Of a stretch of 64,000 nucleotides of DNA, positions 33,030 through 44,103 are shown in pieces (position 1 is the stretch's first letter; each line of letters opens with the position of its first letter). The DNA is from Roseococcus sp. SYP-B2431 (lineage in GTDB: Bacteria; Pseudomonadota; Alphaproteobacteria; Acetobacterales; Acetobacteraceae). The notes below the pieces were generated by a model that saw nothing but the letters and a program-made list of their open reading frames with translations, did not search any database and was not told the origin of the DNA. Made by a program: the position numbers and the translations under genes. Location: assembly GCF_004336745.1 (NCBI RefSeq), contig NZ_SJXD01000031.1, positions 62,001-126,000 of the forward strand, in the 5' to 3' direction.

Positions 33030-33641
33030 CTACCCGTTCAGCAGCGCGTCGATCTGCGCCTGCGCCAGGTCCTCGGCCGTGGCCGGCGCGGCCACCGTGC
33101 GAAGCTGCGTCCGCACCTCCACCCGCGGCCCGCGCGGCCGCGCGGGATCCTGCGGCAGGAAGCGCTCCAGCACCGATTCCACCTGCTGAAGGTGCTGGAT
33201 CGCGCGCCGGATCCTCTGCCCCGTGACGTCCTGGAAGCTGCAGGCCTCGAAGATGGAGTTCACCCTGCCGGCCAGGGTCTCGATCGCGTCCGGATCCCGC
33301 TCGCCGCGCTGGATCCAGTCCTGGATGGCCTCCGCCGCCTCCATGATGGTGTTCGCCGCCGACTCGGTCGCGAGCACCACCGCCTCCAGCTCCACGCCGC
33401 TGTTGCGGGTCGATGCCGTCGGCACCGCGACCAGGCGCGCGATCCTCTCCTGAACCTGCGCGAGCTCGCGCGAGATGCGCTCCTCCGTCATGTCGGCGAG
33501 CTGTACGCTCGCATGCAGCTCCGCGCTCAACTCGGCGATGCGGCGGTCCACGAAGCGCTGCAGCTCGGCGAAGAGGGGCCGGAACTCGGCCTGCACCGCG
33601 CCGCGCAGCTCGGCCTGAATATCGGTCTCTCGTTTCAGCAT
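33030..33641 (-). CDS. cheZ: Chemotaxis protein phosphatase CheZ
   Basis: A 203-residue helical protein that removes the phosphate from CheY-P. The catalytic motif is [10 protein letters not shown] with Asp138 and Gln142 matching Asp143 and Gln147 of E. coli CheZ, placed in the long four-helix-bundle hairpin (about 45-160). A proline-rich linker (about 163-188) leads to the last 11 residues [11 protein letters not shown], the tethered CheY-binding peptide, here very like the FliM N-terminal peptide. The gene is divergent from a chemoreceptor across 138 bp. No cheA, cheW or cheY is in the window. Confidence 0.88.
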   Translation of the reverse strand: MLKRETDIQAELRGAVQAEFRPLFAELQRFVDRRIAELSAELHASVQLADMTEERISRELAQVQERIARLVAVPTASTRNSGVELEAVVLATESAANTIMEAAEAIQDWIQRGERDPDAIETLAGRVNSIFEACSFQDVTGQRIRRAIQHLQQVESVLERFLPQDPARPRGPRVEVRTQLRTVAAPATAEDLAQAQIDALLNG

Positions 33642-33779
33642 CCTGCGCCCCGGGTGTCATCTCTCCCTCCTAGCGCGGGACCGATGAAGCGCCGGTTAAC
33701 GCGAAAGTCCGGCCTCGTTAGGGTTTCGGCAAGGCGCGCGCCCTACACACGGCTCATCGAGACGGGATGGGACAGGCGC

Positions 33780-35855
33780 ATGCGTATCCGAGCACTCTTC
33801 AACTGGGCCATGCTGGGCCTGGCCGCCGCCGGCGCCATGGCATCCGGCTCCATCGCCTGGGATCACTGGCAGCGCGGCGTCGCCGCGCGGGAGGCCACCC
33901 GCCAGACCGAGGCCGCCGCCGGCCTGCTGCGCCTCACCGAGAAGCTCGTGATCGAGCGCGGCAACTACATGATCCGCGTGGCCAGCACCGCCCCCGCCGA
34001 CGCGGCGCTGCTGGCGCGCCTCGCCGGGATCGCGCGCGACACGGACGCCGCCCTGGCCGAGGCGCTGACCGGCCTCCGCGGCACGCATGGCATGGAGGAG
34101 CACATCCGGCGCGTCGAGGCGATCGGCCCGCAGCTCCTGGCGCTTCGCCCGGCGATGAACGCGCTCATCCAGCTTGCGCCGGACCGGCGGGACGCCGCGC
34201 AGCGCGCCCGCCCGGAACAGGTCTACAACACCGCGCTGGAGACGATCGGCACGGCCCTCGGAGCCAGCCATCGGGACATCGCGCGCGGCGGGCGCGGGCT
34301 GGACATGCTGATCCTCGTCGCGCGGCTCAGCTGGGATCTGCGCGACGCGGCGGGCCGACGCATCGTCCCCATCTCCACCGCCGTGAACAGCGGCCGCGCG
34401 CTCACCGCGCCGGAGCTGGAGACCATCGCCGGCGCGGGCCGCTCGCTCGACCTCGTCTGGTCGCAGGTGAGGATGCTGGCGGCGCTGATGGACCAGCCGC
34501 CGCGCCTGGCGGCCGCCATCGCGGAGGTGCAGAGCCGCTACTTCGGCGACGCGACGCGCCAGACGGAGGCGCTGGTCACGGCCGGCCGCGCGGGCAGCGC
34601 CTATCCGCTGACGCCGGCGCAGTTCACCAGCTTCGCGACGCCCGAGATGCAGCGGCTGCTGCTGGTGCGGGACGCCGCGCTGGCCGAGGCGACCGCGCTG
34701 GCCGGGGCCGAGCAGGCCCGGGAGAACATGGCCCTCGCGCTCGCGCTGGGCGCCGCGGTCCTGCTCGGCATCGGCCTGGGGCTCTTCGCCTGGCTGCTGA
34801 ACCGCCGGGTGGTCACGCCCGTCCTCGCCATCACCGCGACGGTCGAACGGCTCGCGCAGGGCGACCATGCCGTCGAGGTCCCGTTCCGCGACCGCGCCGA
34901 CGAGATCGGCAGTATGGCGGCGGCCGTCGAGGTGCTGCGCGAGAGGGGGCTGCAGGCGCAGCAGCTGGCGGCGGCCGCCGCCGCGGAGCAGGCGGCCAAG
35001 GCCGCCCGCGCCGACCGCACCGAGGGGCTGATCCGCCGCTTCGAGACGGAGGTGGGCGAGGTGCTCGGCGCCGTCGCCGGCGCCGCCGCCCCGCTGAATG
35101 CCACCGCCGACCGGATGGGGGAGGCCGCGGAAGCGGCCAAGACCCAGGCCGGCGCCATGGCCGTCGCGGCTGGCGCCGCCTCCTCCAATGTGCACACCGT
35201 CGCGGCCTCCACCGAGGAGCTCGCGGCCAGCATCTCCGAGGTTGCGCGCCAGGTGGCCGAGAGCGCCCGCATCGCCCATCGCGCCGCCGAGGACGCCCGG
35301 GCGACGGACGCGGCCGTGGCCGGCCTCGTCGAGGTCGCGCAGCGGATCGGCGACGTGATCGGGCTGATCAATTCCATCGCCTCGCAGACCAACCTGCTGG
35401 CGCTCAACGCCACCATCGAGGCCGCGCGCGCGGGCGATGCCGGCAAGGGCTTCGCCGTCGTCGCGGGCGAGGTGAAGGCGCTGGCGGCGCAGACCGCCAA
35501 GGCCACCGAGCAGATCGGCCTGCAGATCGGCGCCATGCAGACGGAGACCGGCCGCGCGGCCGAGGCCATCCGCGGCATCGGCCAGACCATCGACGAGCTC
35601 AGCGCCATCGCGACCCAGGTCGCCGCCGCCGCCGAGCAGCAGGCCGCCGCCACGCAGGAGATCGGCCGCGCCGTCGCCGAGGCCGCCACCGGGACCGAGG
35701 AGGTCTCGCGCCAGACGGCGGAGGTGATCGAGGGCGCCGAGACCACCGCGGCCGCGACCGCGGGGCTCCGCGAGGCCTCGTCCAGCCTCTCGCGCCATGC
35801 CGATACGCTTCGAGGCAAGGTGGACGGCTTCCTGGACACGATCCGGGCAGCGTGA
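33780..35855 (+). CDS. Methyl-accepting chemotaxis protein
   Basis: A 691-residue transmembrane chemoreceptor. TM1 is about 7-27, the periplasmic helical sensor about 30-318, TM2 about 323-344 ([20 protein letters not shown]), HAMP about 345-400 ([20 protein letters not shown]), and a long cytoplasmic coiled coil. The signalling tip includes [20 protein letters not shown] followed by [20 protein letters not shown], the CheA/CheW-binding hairpin. No C-terminal CheR pentapeptide is present. The ATG at 33780 starts directly before TM1; the open frame further upstream runs opposite cheZ and is rejected. Its ligand is unknown. Confidence 0.94.
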   Translation: MRIRALFNWAMLGLAAAGAMASGSIAWDHWQRGVAAREATRQTEAAAGLLRLTEKLVIERGNYMIRVASTAPADAALLARLAGIARDTDAALAEALTGLRGTHGMEEHIRRVEAIGPQLLALRPAMNALIQLAPDRRDAAQRARPEQVYNTALETIGTALGASHRDIARGGRGLDMLILVARLSWDLRDAAGRRIVPISTAVNSGRALTAPELETIAGAGRSLDLVWSQVRMLAALMDQPPRLAAAIAEVQSRYFGDATRQTEALVTAGRAGSAYPLTPAQFTSFATPEMQRLLLVRDAALAEATALAGAEQARENMALALALGAAVLLGIGLGLFAWLLNRRVVTPVLAITATVERLAQGDHAVEVPFRDRADEIGSMAAAVEVLRERGLQAQQLAAAAAAEQAAKAARADRTEGLIRRFETEVGEVLGAVAGAAAPLNATADRMGEAAEAAKTQAGAMAVAAGAASSNVHTVAASTEELAASISEVARQVAESARIAHRAAEDARATDAAVAGLVEVAQRIGDVIGLINSIASQTNLLALNATIEAARAGDAGKGFAVVAGEVKALAAQTAKATEQIGLQIGAMQTETGRAAEAIRGIGQTIDELSAIATQVAAAAEQQAAATQEIGRAVAEAATGTEEVSRQTAEVIEGAETTAAATAGLREASSSLSRHADTLRGKVDGFLDTIRAA

Positions 35856-35924
35856 GTCCCGCCGGGGAAAAGGGGATGCCGCCTGCCCTGGTGAAACCTC
35901 CGCCCGGCCTTTACAGAGGCCCGG

Positions 35925-36689
35925 ATGCGATCAGGGACTGCCGTGGCCACCAAGCGAGACACCGAGGATGCCAGGCCGCGCTATCGGCAGATCGCCGACG
36001 AGCTGCTCGCCCAGATCCGCGGCGGAGTGCATCCCATCGGGGCGATGCTGCCGACCGAGACGGAGCTCTGCGTGCTCTACGGCGCCTCGCGCCACACCAT
36101 CCGCGAGGCGCTGCGGCTCGTGGAGGAGGCGGGGCTGGTCTCGCGCCGGCAGGGGAGCGGGACGAGCGTCATCGCCCACGAGACGCGCGGCCGCTTCGTG
36201 CAGGACATCACCAGCATGGGCGGGCTGCTGCAATATCCGGAGGAGACCCGCCTCACCGTCCTGCGTGCCCGCGAGACACAGCTCGATTCCGAGACCGCCG
36301 CCATCCTCGGCGTGGCGGAGGGCGACACATGGCTGCGCATCGAGAGCCTACGGCGGGTGCGGATCACCACCGCCCCCATCTGCTTCACGAGCGTGCTGAT
36401 CCCGACGGAATACGCGGCGGTGGTCGAGGAGATCGGCGTGGATCACGGGCCGGTCTATTCGCTCGTGGAGAAGCGCTTCGGCGTGCAGCTGGCGGCGGTC
36501 GAGGTGGACCTGACGGCCGGCGGCGTGCCGGAGAGCCAGGCGGCGCTGCTCGACTGCGAGCCGGGCGCGCCGGCCCTCATCATCCGCCGGCGCTACATGG
36601 ACCAGAACCAGCGGGTCTTCGAGATGTCGGAGAGCTGCCATCCCGCGCCGCGCTTCACCTACCGGGCGATGGTGAAGAAGGAGGGCTGA
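35925..36689 (+). CDS. GntR family regulator with UTRA domain (HutC type)
   Basis: A 254-residue regulator. The winged helix (about 18-85) has [27 protein letters not shown], split here as [13 protein letters not shown] and [10 protein letters not shown], with the recognition helix in [21 protein letters not shown] and RRQGSGTSV. The UTRA ligand domain (about 100-245) shows [39 protein letters not shown] and a closing [24 protein letters not shown] at 35943 is an alternative start. Just before or at the start lies a bulged inverted repeat CCGGCCT/AGGCCCGG (35905-35924), a possible autoregulatory site. It stands alone; targets unknown. Confidence 0.88.
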   Translation: MRSGTAVATKRDTEDARPRYRQIADELLAQIRGGVHPIGAMLPTETELCVLYGASRHTIREALRLVEEAGLVSRRQGSGTSVIAHETRGRFVQDITSMGGLLQYPEETRLTVLRARETQLDSETAAILGVAEGDTWLRIESLRRVRITTAPICFTSVLIPTEYAAVVEEIGVDHGPVYSLVEKRFGVQLAAVEVDLTAGGVPESQAALLDCEPGAPALIIRRRYMDQNQRVFEMSESCHPAPRFTYRAMVKKEG

Positions 36690-36697
36690 GCGCGGGG

Positions 36698-38557
<1,860 letters not shown>

Positions 38558-38704
38558 GCCGGCGATTTAGACCAGCATGACGCAGCGCGAAATCGCCGAA
38601 AGCGCGGATCGGGGTCCCGATTCGGCCAAAGGGACCGCAGAAGGGCTTGCGCGCGGCGGTCGGCTTGGGCATCTGCGCCGCAATCGCTCGCAAAAGGACG
38701 CCCC

Positions 38705-39127
38705 ATGGCCATCGAACGCACCTTCAGCATCATCAAGCCCGACGCCACGCGCCGGAACCTGACCGGCAAGATCAACACGATCTTCGAGGAGAACGGCCTC
38801 CGCATCATCGCGCAGAAGCGCATCTGGATGAGCGAGCAGCAGGCGAAGACCTTCTACGGCGTGCATGCCGAGCGGCCCTTCTTCAAGGACCTCGTTTCCT
38901 TCATGACCTCCGGCCCCGTGGTCGTGCAGGTGCTGGAAGGCGAGAATGCCGTGGCCAAGAACCGCGAGCTGATGGGCGCCACCAACCCGGCCAACGCCGC
39001 CGAGGGCACGATCCGCAAGCTCTTCGCCGAGAGCATCGAGGCGAACAGCGCGCATGGGTCGGACAGCCTGGAGAATGCGGGCATCGAGATCGCGTACTTC
39101 TTCGCGGGCCTCGAGCTGCTGCCGTAG
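38705..39127 (+). CDS. ndk: Nucleoside diphosphate kinase
   Basis: A 140-residue enzyme that balances nucleoside triphosphates. Lys11 (IIKPDAT), the phosphohistidine His117 (NSAHGSDS), [17 protein letters not shown] and the [15 protein letters not shown] nucleotide-binding segment are all present. The start at 38705 is preceded by AAAAGGA. It is divergent from the ABC-F gene and followed immediately by a four-hairpin array. The residue before the active histidine is Ala instead of the common Val, a mild change. Confidence 0.96.
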   Translation: MAIERTFSIIKPDATRRNLTGKINTIFEENGLRIIAQKRIWMSEQQAKTFYGVHAERPFFKDLVSFMTSGPVVVQVLEGENAVAKNRELMGATNPANAAEGTIRKLFAESIEANSAHGSDSLENAGIEIAYFFAGLELLP

Positions 39128-39135
39128 GACATACT

Positions 39136-39256
39136 CCAGGGGGCGCTGCCCCCTGGACCCCCGCCAGGGCTTTCGGCCCTGGACCCGAATACCTTGAATT
39201 TGATCGAAGATCCAAGAAACTGAGTTTCTTGGCGGGGTGCAGGGGCGGAGCCCCTG
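39136..39256. repeat. Array of four perfect hairpins (intergenic repeat mosaic)
   Basis: Within 121 bases there are four perfect inverted repeats: 39136-39144/39148-39156 (CCAGGGGGC, GCT loop), 39164-39170/39176-39182 (CCAGGGC, TTTCG loop), 39212-39220/39224-39232 (CCAAGAAAC, TGA loop) and 39240-39246/39250-39256 (CAGGGGC, GGA loop). It fills the gap between the convergent ndk and GFA genes. The stems share the core CCAGGG or CAGGGGC, and a related pair sits at 29096-29140. It may end transcription and stabilise 3' ends; it looks like a dispersed repeat family. Confidence 0.75.
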
Positions 39257-39259
39257 GCC

Positions 39260-39652
39260 TTAACCCCGAGGCCCCGGCCATTCCTCTCGCGGGTTGGGAT
39301 GCTCGACCGTCATCCCCATCCCCTCCGTCGCCCGCACCGGGATCGCGGAGCGGTCGAACCCGTCCAGGCAGAAGACGTTCACACCGTAGTGATCCGGCGC
39401 GGCCCGCTTGAGGTGGAAGGTGTAGATCCCGCACTCACCGCAGAAGAAGTGCCGCGCCCGCTGCGTGTTCCAGCGGTATTCGCGCAGCACGTCCTGACCG
39501 GCGAGAATCTCCAGCTCGCTCTCATGGACCTTGGCCATGAGCGCGTTCTTCTTCACGCAGAGCGAGCAGTCGCAGGTGGTGAGCTCGGTGACCGGCGCCG
39601 TGATCCGGAACCGCACGGCCCCGCAATGGCAGGAGCCGGCCTGCCCCGGCAT
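39260..39652 (-). CDS. GFA family protein (glutathione-dependent formaldehyde-activating-like)
   Basis: A 130-residue zinc-binding protein. All seven family cysteines are visible: Cys8 and Cys10 (GSCHCGAV), Cys27, Cys29 and Cys32 (TCDCSLC), and Cys71 and Cys74 (FFCGECG). YTFHLKR and VNVFCLDG follow as usual. Despite the name, most members have no proven link to formaldehyde. The start at 39652 is one base after the stop of a 52-residue membrane protein gene, so the two are probably co-transcribed. The stop is immediately next to the hairpin array. Confidence 0.88.
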   Translation of the reverse strand: MPGQAGSCHCGAVRFRITAPVTELTTCDCSLCVKKNALMAKVHESELEILAGQDVLREYRWNTQRARHFFCGECGIYTFHLKRAAPDHYGVNVFCLDGFDRSAIPVRATEGMGMTVEHPNPREEWPGPRG

Positions 39653-39653
39653 G

Positions 39654-39812
39654 TCAGCCGAAGAAGAGGTAGATCAGCACCAGCAGCACGATCGTCGCGC
39701 CGATGCTCCACACGGTCGCCGTGATGAAGCTGTCATACATCGCCCGGCGGTCGGCGATGATGTCCTCGGCCTTCACCTCGACCATGTCGATTTGCATCTG
39801 GTGATCGGTCAT
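39654..39812 (-). CDS. Small membrane protein, resembling aa3-type cytochrome oxidase subunit IV
   Basis: A 52-residue single-span protein, too short for most gene callers. The first 25 residues are acidic (MTDHQMQIDMVEVKAEDIIA). They are followed by a YDSFITATVWSIGAT segment and a hydrophobic helix to the C-terminus (IVLLVLIYLFFG). This YxxF...ATVW-then-helix pattern resembles the short subunit IV of bacterial aa3-type cytochrome c oxidases, but no other oxidase gene is near. It lies between purN and the GFA gene, same strand, 13 bp and 1 bp spacing. Coding is supported by the clean frame and tight packing. Confidence 0.65.
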   Translation of the reverse strand: MTDHQMQIDMVEVKAEDIIADRRAMYDSFITATVWSIGATIVLLVLIYLFFG

Positions 39813-39825
39813 GACCTGCATTCCT

Positions 39826-40506
39826 TCATGGCGTCTGCTCGTCTCTACGAAGCGGCGCGAACTGGGGCAAGGGGTTGGCGAGGGCGCCGGCGGCCAAATT
39901 CGCGGCTACCACGGCGCGCGCCCCCTCCAGCCTGACCTGTCCGGCGGCCAGCCAGGCCAGCGCGGCGGGGTAGAGGCGGTGCTCCTGCTCCAGGACGCGG
40001 GCGGCCAGGGTGGATTCGGTGTCGCCGGCCAGCACCGGCACGGCGGATTGCGCGACGATCGGCCCCTCGTCCACGCCGGGCGTGACGAGATGGACGGTGC
40101 AGCCATGCAGCCGCACCCCGGCCGCCAGCGCGCGGGCATGGGTGTCGAGGCCGGGGAAGGCAGGCAGCAGCGAGGGGTGGATGTTGAGCATCCGGCCCGT
40201 CCAGATCGCCACGAATTCCGCGGTCAGCACGCGCATGAACCCCGCCAGCGCAAGGATTTCGATGCGATTCTGCGCCAGTGTGGCGGTCAGCTCGGCCTCA
40301 AATTCGGCGCGGGTCCGGCCCTTGCTGGCGACGACGGCGGTCGGGATGCCGGCGGCGTTCGCCCGCTCCAGCCCCGCCGCCTCGGCCTTGTTGGACAGGA
40401 CGAGGGCGACGGTCGCGGGGTAGCCGGGCCGCGCCGCCGCTTCCAGCAGCGCCGTCATGTTGGAGCCGCGCCCGGAGATCAGGATCGCGACGCGCGGCTT
40501 GCTCAA
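39826..40506 (-). CDS. purN: Phosphoribosylglycinamide formyltransferase
   Basis: A 226-residue enzyme for the third step of purine synthesis, transferring formyl from 10-formyl-tetrahydrofolate to GAR. Features are [20 protein letters not shown] (phosphate loop), [24 protein letters not shown], the catalytic Asn-His in [14 protein letters not shown], and [17 protein letters not shown] with the catalytic Asp. The start is TTG at 40506, whose last bases overlap the purM stop (TTGA), so the two are translationally coupled. The frame stays open through purM, but only this part is purN. The C-terminus is about 15 residues longer than in E. coli. Confidence 0.93.
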   Translation of the reverse strand: MSKPRVAILISGRGSNMTALLEAAARPGYPATVALVLSNKAEAAGLERANAAGIPTAVVASKGRTRAEFEAELTATLAQNRIEILALAGFMRVLTAEFVAIWTGRMLNIHPSLLPAFPGLDTHARALAAGVRLHGCTVHLVTPGVDEGPIVAQSAVPVLAGDTESTLAARVLEQEHRLYPAALAWLAAGQVRLEGARAVVAANLAAGALANPLPQFAPLRRDEQTP

Positions 40507-41525
40507 AGGGAGAGGCTGCCCTGCATGGCGACCTCGGCCTCGCCGGCACCGCCGGGGATCAGCCGGCCGACCCGGAAGGCGGATTCGCCGGCCTCGGTCA
40601 GCAGGGCGATGGCCCTGGCGGCATCGGCTTCGGCCACGACGACGACCATGCCGAGGCCGCAGTTGAAGACCTTCAGCATCTCCGCCTCGGCCACCCCGCC
40701 CGCGCGGGCCAGCCAGGGAAAGACGGGCGGCAGCGGCCAGGCGCCGGCCTGGACCTCGGCCGCCACGCCGTCCGGCAGCACACGGGGAAGATTGCCCGGC
40801 AGCCCGCCGCCGGTGATGTGGGCGGCCGCCTTGAGCAGCCCGGCCTTGTGCAGGGCCAGCACCGATTTCACGTAAATCCGCGTGGGGACCAGCAGCGCCT
40901 CGGCCAGGGTCTGCCCGGGCGCGAAGGGCGCCGGGGCCGTCAGCGCCACGCCCGAGGCCTCGATGATCCGGCGCACCAGGGAAAATCCGTTGGAATGCAC
41001 GCCCGAGCTGGCGAGGCCGATCAGCACGTCGCCCGCCGCCACGTCGCGCGGCAGCAGCGCGCCGCGTTCCGCCGCGCCCACGGAGAAGCCAGCGAGGTCG
41101 TAGTCGCCGCCGTGATACATGCCCGGCATCTCGGCCGTCTCGCCGCCCACCAGCGCGCAGCCGGCCTGCCGGCAGCCCTCGGCGATGCCTGAGACGACCT
41201 CGGCCGCCTGCTCGACCTCGAGCTTCCCGGTCGCGAAATAGTCGAGGAAGAACAGCGGCTCGCCGCCCTGCACTACCAGGTCGTTCACGCACATGGCGAC
41301 GAGGTCCACACCCACATGGCCGTGGATGCCCGCCTCGATGGCCAGCCGCAGCTTCGTCCCCACACCGTCCGTCGAGCTGATCAGCACGGGGTCCGCGAAG
41401 CCGGCCGCCTTCAGGTCGAAGAGCGCGCCGAAGCCGCCGAGCCCGCCCATGCTGCCGGCCCGATTCGTGCTCTTCGCCAGCGGCTTGATCCGCTCGACCA
41501 GCGCGTCGCCGGCCTCGATGTCCAC
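40503..41525 (-). CDS. purM: Phosphoribosylformylglycinamidine cyclo-ligase (AIR synthetase)
   Basis: A purine enzyme that closes the imidazole ring of AIR with ATP. Features are [51 protein letters not shown] split as [11 protein letters not shown] and [36 protein letters not shown] and [14 protein letters not shown]. The only conventional start is GTG at 41525, giving 340 residues, but conserved PurM sequence continues upstream in frame (LTYAQAGVD). A CTG at 41570, five bases after a perfect GGAGG, would add 15 residues and is probably the true start. It is divergent from the DUF2066-like gene and coupled to purN. Confidence 0.95.
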   Translation of the reverse strand: MDIEAGDALVERIKPLAKSTNRAGSMGGLGGFGALFDLKAAGFADPVLISSTDGVGTKLRLAIEAGIHGHVGVDLVAMCVNDLVVQGGEPLFFLDYFATGKLEVEQAAEVVSGIAEGCRQAGCALVGGETAEMPGMYHGGDYDLAGFSVGAAERGALLPRDVAAGDVLIGLASSGVHSNGFSLVRRIIEASGVALTAPAPFAPGQTLAEALLVPTRIYVKSVLALHKAGLLKAAAHITGGGLPGNLPRVLPDGVAAEVQAGAWPLPPVFPWLARAGGVAEAEMLKVFNCGLGMVVVVAEADAARAIALLTEAGESAFRVGRLIPGGAGEAEVAMQGSLSL

Positions 41526-41575
41526 GCCCGCCTGGGCATAGGTGAGACCGTTCTTCTCGGAACTGTTCAGGGCTG

Positions 41576-41614
41576 CCTCCGATGGGTTAAACCCAAGCCG
41601 GTATTTGGTTACCA
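41576..41614. promoter_or_regulatory. Short purM/DUF2066-like divergent region with two palindromes and purM Shine-Dalgarno site
   Basis: The gap holds the minus-strand GGAGG of purM (41576-41580), the 11-bp palindrome GGGTTAAACCC (41584-41594) and the 9-bp palindrome TGGTTACCA (41606-41614). With about 60 bases between the genes, promoters and operators for both directions must overlap here or lie in coding sequence. No regulator is assigned. Confidence 0.4.
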
Positions 41615-41632
41615 GTGGAACGAGGATGGGCC

Positions 41633-42283
41633 ATGACGGCGAGACGTTTGTTGACGGCCCTGGCCTTGGCGCTGCTCTTTTGCCCGCCCCTGAAGGCGCA
41701 GGACAACCCCCTCGTGCAGCGGGGCATCCCTGCTGAGGCCACGGCCGAGAACGCGGTCGCCGCCCGCGACCAGGCGCATGCCAGCGCCCGGCGCATCGCC
41801 TTCCAGCGCATGGCCGAGGCCCTGGGCGGCAATATCGCCACGCCCTCGGATGCGCAGCTCGAGCGCATGGTGGCGGCCCTGATCGTGGAGAACGAGCGCA
41901 CCAGCTCGACCCGCTATTCCGGCCAGCTGACCGTGCAGTTCGCGCCGGGCCAGGTGGCCTCGCTCACCGGGCGGAGCTTCTCCGGCAGCGGCGCCGCCAA
42001 TGCGCCGGGCGGCATGGCGCTGAACATCCCCATGGCGGCGCAGTCCTATGTCGAGGCCACGACTCGGTTCAACTCCTTCCAGGAATGGCTGGAGCTGCGG
42101 CGCCGCCTGCGCGCCTCCAACAGCGTGGCGAGCGTGGACATCGTCGCCATCAGCCCGGATGCGGCCCGGATGCGCCTCGGCCTGCGGCAGCAGCCCGGCG
42201 AGGCCGCGGCCGCGCTGGGCGCGGCCGGCGTCGCCGTCTCCCAGGACGGCAGCCGCTGGCAGGTCGGGCTCGGCGGGGGCTGA
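41633..42283 (+). CDS. DUF2066-like secreted protein
   Basis: A 216-residue predicted periplasmic protein. The start at 41633, with GAGGATGGG just upstream, gives the signal [22 protein letters not shown]. The mature N-terminus has the [29 protein letters not shown] pattern (shown here in part: [13 protein letters not shown]), which resembles DUF2066. It continues with [19 protein letters not shown] and ends in a glycine-rich tail. The function is unknown. It heads the conserved rightward run with the CDP-alcohol transferase, AI-2E-type exporter and hdaA, a neighbourhood typical for the family in this lineage. Confidence 0.7.
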   Translation: MTARRLLTALALALLFCPPLKAQDNPLVQRGIPAEATAENAVAARDQAHASARRIAFQRMAEALGGNIATPSDAQLERMVAALIVENERTSSTRYSGQLTVQFAPGQVASLTGRSFSGSGAANAPGGMALNIPMAAQSYVEATTRFNSFQEWLELRRRLRASNSVASVDIVAISPDAARMRLGLRQQPGEAAAALGAAGVAVSQDGSRWQVGLGGG

Positions 42284-42321
42284 CCGCCCCGTGATGGCCC
42301 CGCGATGACGATTCCCGGCCG

Positions 42322-42894
42322 ATGACCCCGGACGCGCCCCCCGCGCATCTCCTGCTGACGCTGCCCAACCTGATCACGCTGGCGCGGCTCGCGGCCGTGC
42401 CGGCGACCATCTGGCTGATCCTGAATCAGCGCCTGGACATCGCTTTCCTGCTCTTCGTCGCGGCGGCCGTGTCGGACGGGCTGGACGGCTGGCTCGCCCG
42501 GTACACCAATGCGCGCACGGCGATCGGCGCGCTGCTCGACCCCGTGGCCGACAAGGCGCTGCTCGTCTCGGTCTATGTCACCCTGGCGGCGATGGGCGTG
42601 CTGCCCGATTGGCTGGCGATCCTGGTGGTCTTCCGCGACCTGGTGATCGTGGGCGGCCTGCTGCTGCTCTGGATGCTGGGCGCGCGGACGGCCATCCGGC
42701 CCCTCTACGTCTCCAAGCTCAACACGGCGATGCAGCTGGTCCTGGCCGGCTTCGCGCTGTTCCATGCGGGCTTCGGCGCCGAGCTGCGGACCACGCTCCT
42801 CGTGCTGGTCTGGCTGACAGCGGCGACCACGCTCTGGTCCGGCCTCGCCTATGTCGTCGTGGCCGGACGCCGGCTGAAGGCGCCCCTTCCATGA
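42322..42894 (+). CDS. CDP-alcohol phosphatidyltransferase family protein
   Basis: A 190-residue integral membrane enzyme that joins a CDP-linked lipid and an alcohol in phospholipid synthesis. The complete family signature is visible: Asp52-x2-Asp55-Gly56-x2-Ala59-Arg60-x8-Gly69-x3-Asp73-x3-Asp77 (SDGLDGWLAR then GALLDPVADK), including the catalytic final Asp. It begins with LPNLITLARLAAVPATIWL, typical for PgsA-like and CMP-forming cardiolipin synthase proteins, so the head group cannot be decided. It lies 38 bp after the DUF2066-like gene and 10 bp before the exporter gene. Confidence 0.9.
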   Translation: MTPDAPPAHLLLTLPNLITLARLAAVPATIWLILNQRLDIAFLLFVAAAVSDGLDGWLARYTNARTAIGALLDPVADKALLVSVYVTLAAMGVLPDWLAILVVFRDLVIVGGLLLLWMLGARTAIRPLYVSKLNTAMQLVLAGFALFHAGFGAELRTTLLVLVWLTAATTLWSGLAYVVVAGRRLKAPLP

Positions 42895-42904
42895 GCCGGA
42901 GCCC

Positions 42905-44029
42905 ATGAGCGAGCAGATCCCCGCCCCGGGCCGCGGCCGCGCGGCGCCCATGGTGGCCACCCGGCGCCAGCGCGCCATGCTCACCCTGGGCGGGCTCGCG
43001 GCGCTGCTTTTCAGCCTCTGGCTCTTCGCCGATATCCTGACGCCCTTCGTCCTGGCCGGCTGCATCGCCTATTTCCTCGACCCGCTGGCGGCGCGCATGA
43101 CGCGCCTGGGCATGCCGCGCCCAATGGCCGCGATCCTGCTGATCGTGCTGATCGTGCTGCTGGCGCTGCTGGCGCTGCTGCTGCTCTACCCGCTGATCGT
43201 CTCGCAGATGGGCGTGCTGCTGACCGCCCTGCCCAGCTACGTCACCAGCATCACCGCGACCTTGCGCGAGCTGCTGGATTCGCTGGAGCAGGCCGCGGGG
43301 CCGGACGTCGTGGGCCCGCGCCTGCGCGAGCTGATCCTCGGCCAGGTCGGCGCGATGGTGAGCTGGCTGGGCACCGCCGCGACGCGCCTGATCGGCGGCG
43401 GGCTGGCGCTGTTCAACGTCTTCACCCTCGCCATCGTGACGCCGGTGATGAGCTTCTACCTGCTGCGCGACTGGCCCAGCATGATGGCTCGCCTCGAGAG
43501 CTGGATGCCGCGCCGCTCCGCCGCCACGCTCCGCCAGCTTGCGCGCGACATCGACCGCGTGCTCTCGGCCTGGCTGCGCGGCCAGATGCTCTGCTGCCTG
43601 ATCCTCTGCGTCTATTACGCGGTGGCGCTCTCGGCGATCGGGCTGGATCTGGGCCTGACCGTGGGGCTGATGTCGGGCATCCTGTCCTTCATCCCCTATG
43701 TCGGCTCCATGACGGGGCTGGTGCTCTCCGTCCTGCTGGCCGTGGGCCAGTGGGGCGACTGGAACGGCGTGGTCTGGGTGCTGGCCATCTTCCTCACCGG
43801 CCAGGCCGTGGAGGGCTACATCATCTATCCCCGCCTGCTGGGCGACCGGGTGCATCTGCACGCCGTCTGGGTCATCTTCGCGCTCTTCGCGGGCGGCGTG
43901 GCCTTCGGCTTCCTGGGCGTGCTGCTGGCGGTGCCGATCGCGGCGGCGCTCGGCGTGCTGGCGCGCTACTGGCTGCGGCGCTACCTGGAGAGTCCGCTCT
44001 ACCTGGATCCCCCAAGGACGGGCCTGTGA
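42905..44029 (+). CDS. AI-2E family transporter (PerM-like)
   Basis: A 374-residue membrane protein with about eight hydrophobic segments. Family features are the paired N-terminal helices (LGGLAALLFSLWLFADILTP in part), IAYFLDPLAARMTRLGMPR, a periplasmic/amphipathic stretch about 100-160, and the C-terminal helices GILSFIPYVGSMTGLVL, GQAVEGYIIYPRLLGDRVHLH and FGFLGVLLAVPIAAALGV. The best-known members export quorum signal AI-2 or act as sodium/proton antiporters; the role here is not known. It is followed 74 bp later by hdaA. Confidence 0.9.
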   Translation: MSEQIPAPGRGRAAPMVATRRQRAMLTLGGLAALLFSLWLFADILTPFVLAGCIAYFLDPLAARMTRLGMPRPMAAILLIVLIVLLALLALLLLYPLIVSQMGVLLTALPSYVTSITATLRELLDSLEQAAGPDVVGPRLRELILGQVGAMVSWLGTAATRLIGGGLALFNVFTLAIVTPVMSFYLLRDWPSMMARLESWMPRRSAATLRQLARDIDRVLSAWLRGQMLCCLILCVYYAVALSAIGLDLGLTVGLMSGILSFIPYVGSMTGLVLSVLLAVGQWGDWNGVVWVLAIFLTGQAVEGYIIYPRLLGDRVHLHAVWVIFALFAGGVAFGFLGVLLAVPIAAALGVLARYWLRRYLESPLYLDPPRTGL

Positions 44030-44103
44030 CGAAGCTGAACCGCCCTTTCCGAATCCGGCCGCAAGGCGACGGAGCCGCCGCCCGGCGCTTGAGGGCAAGA
44101 TAA

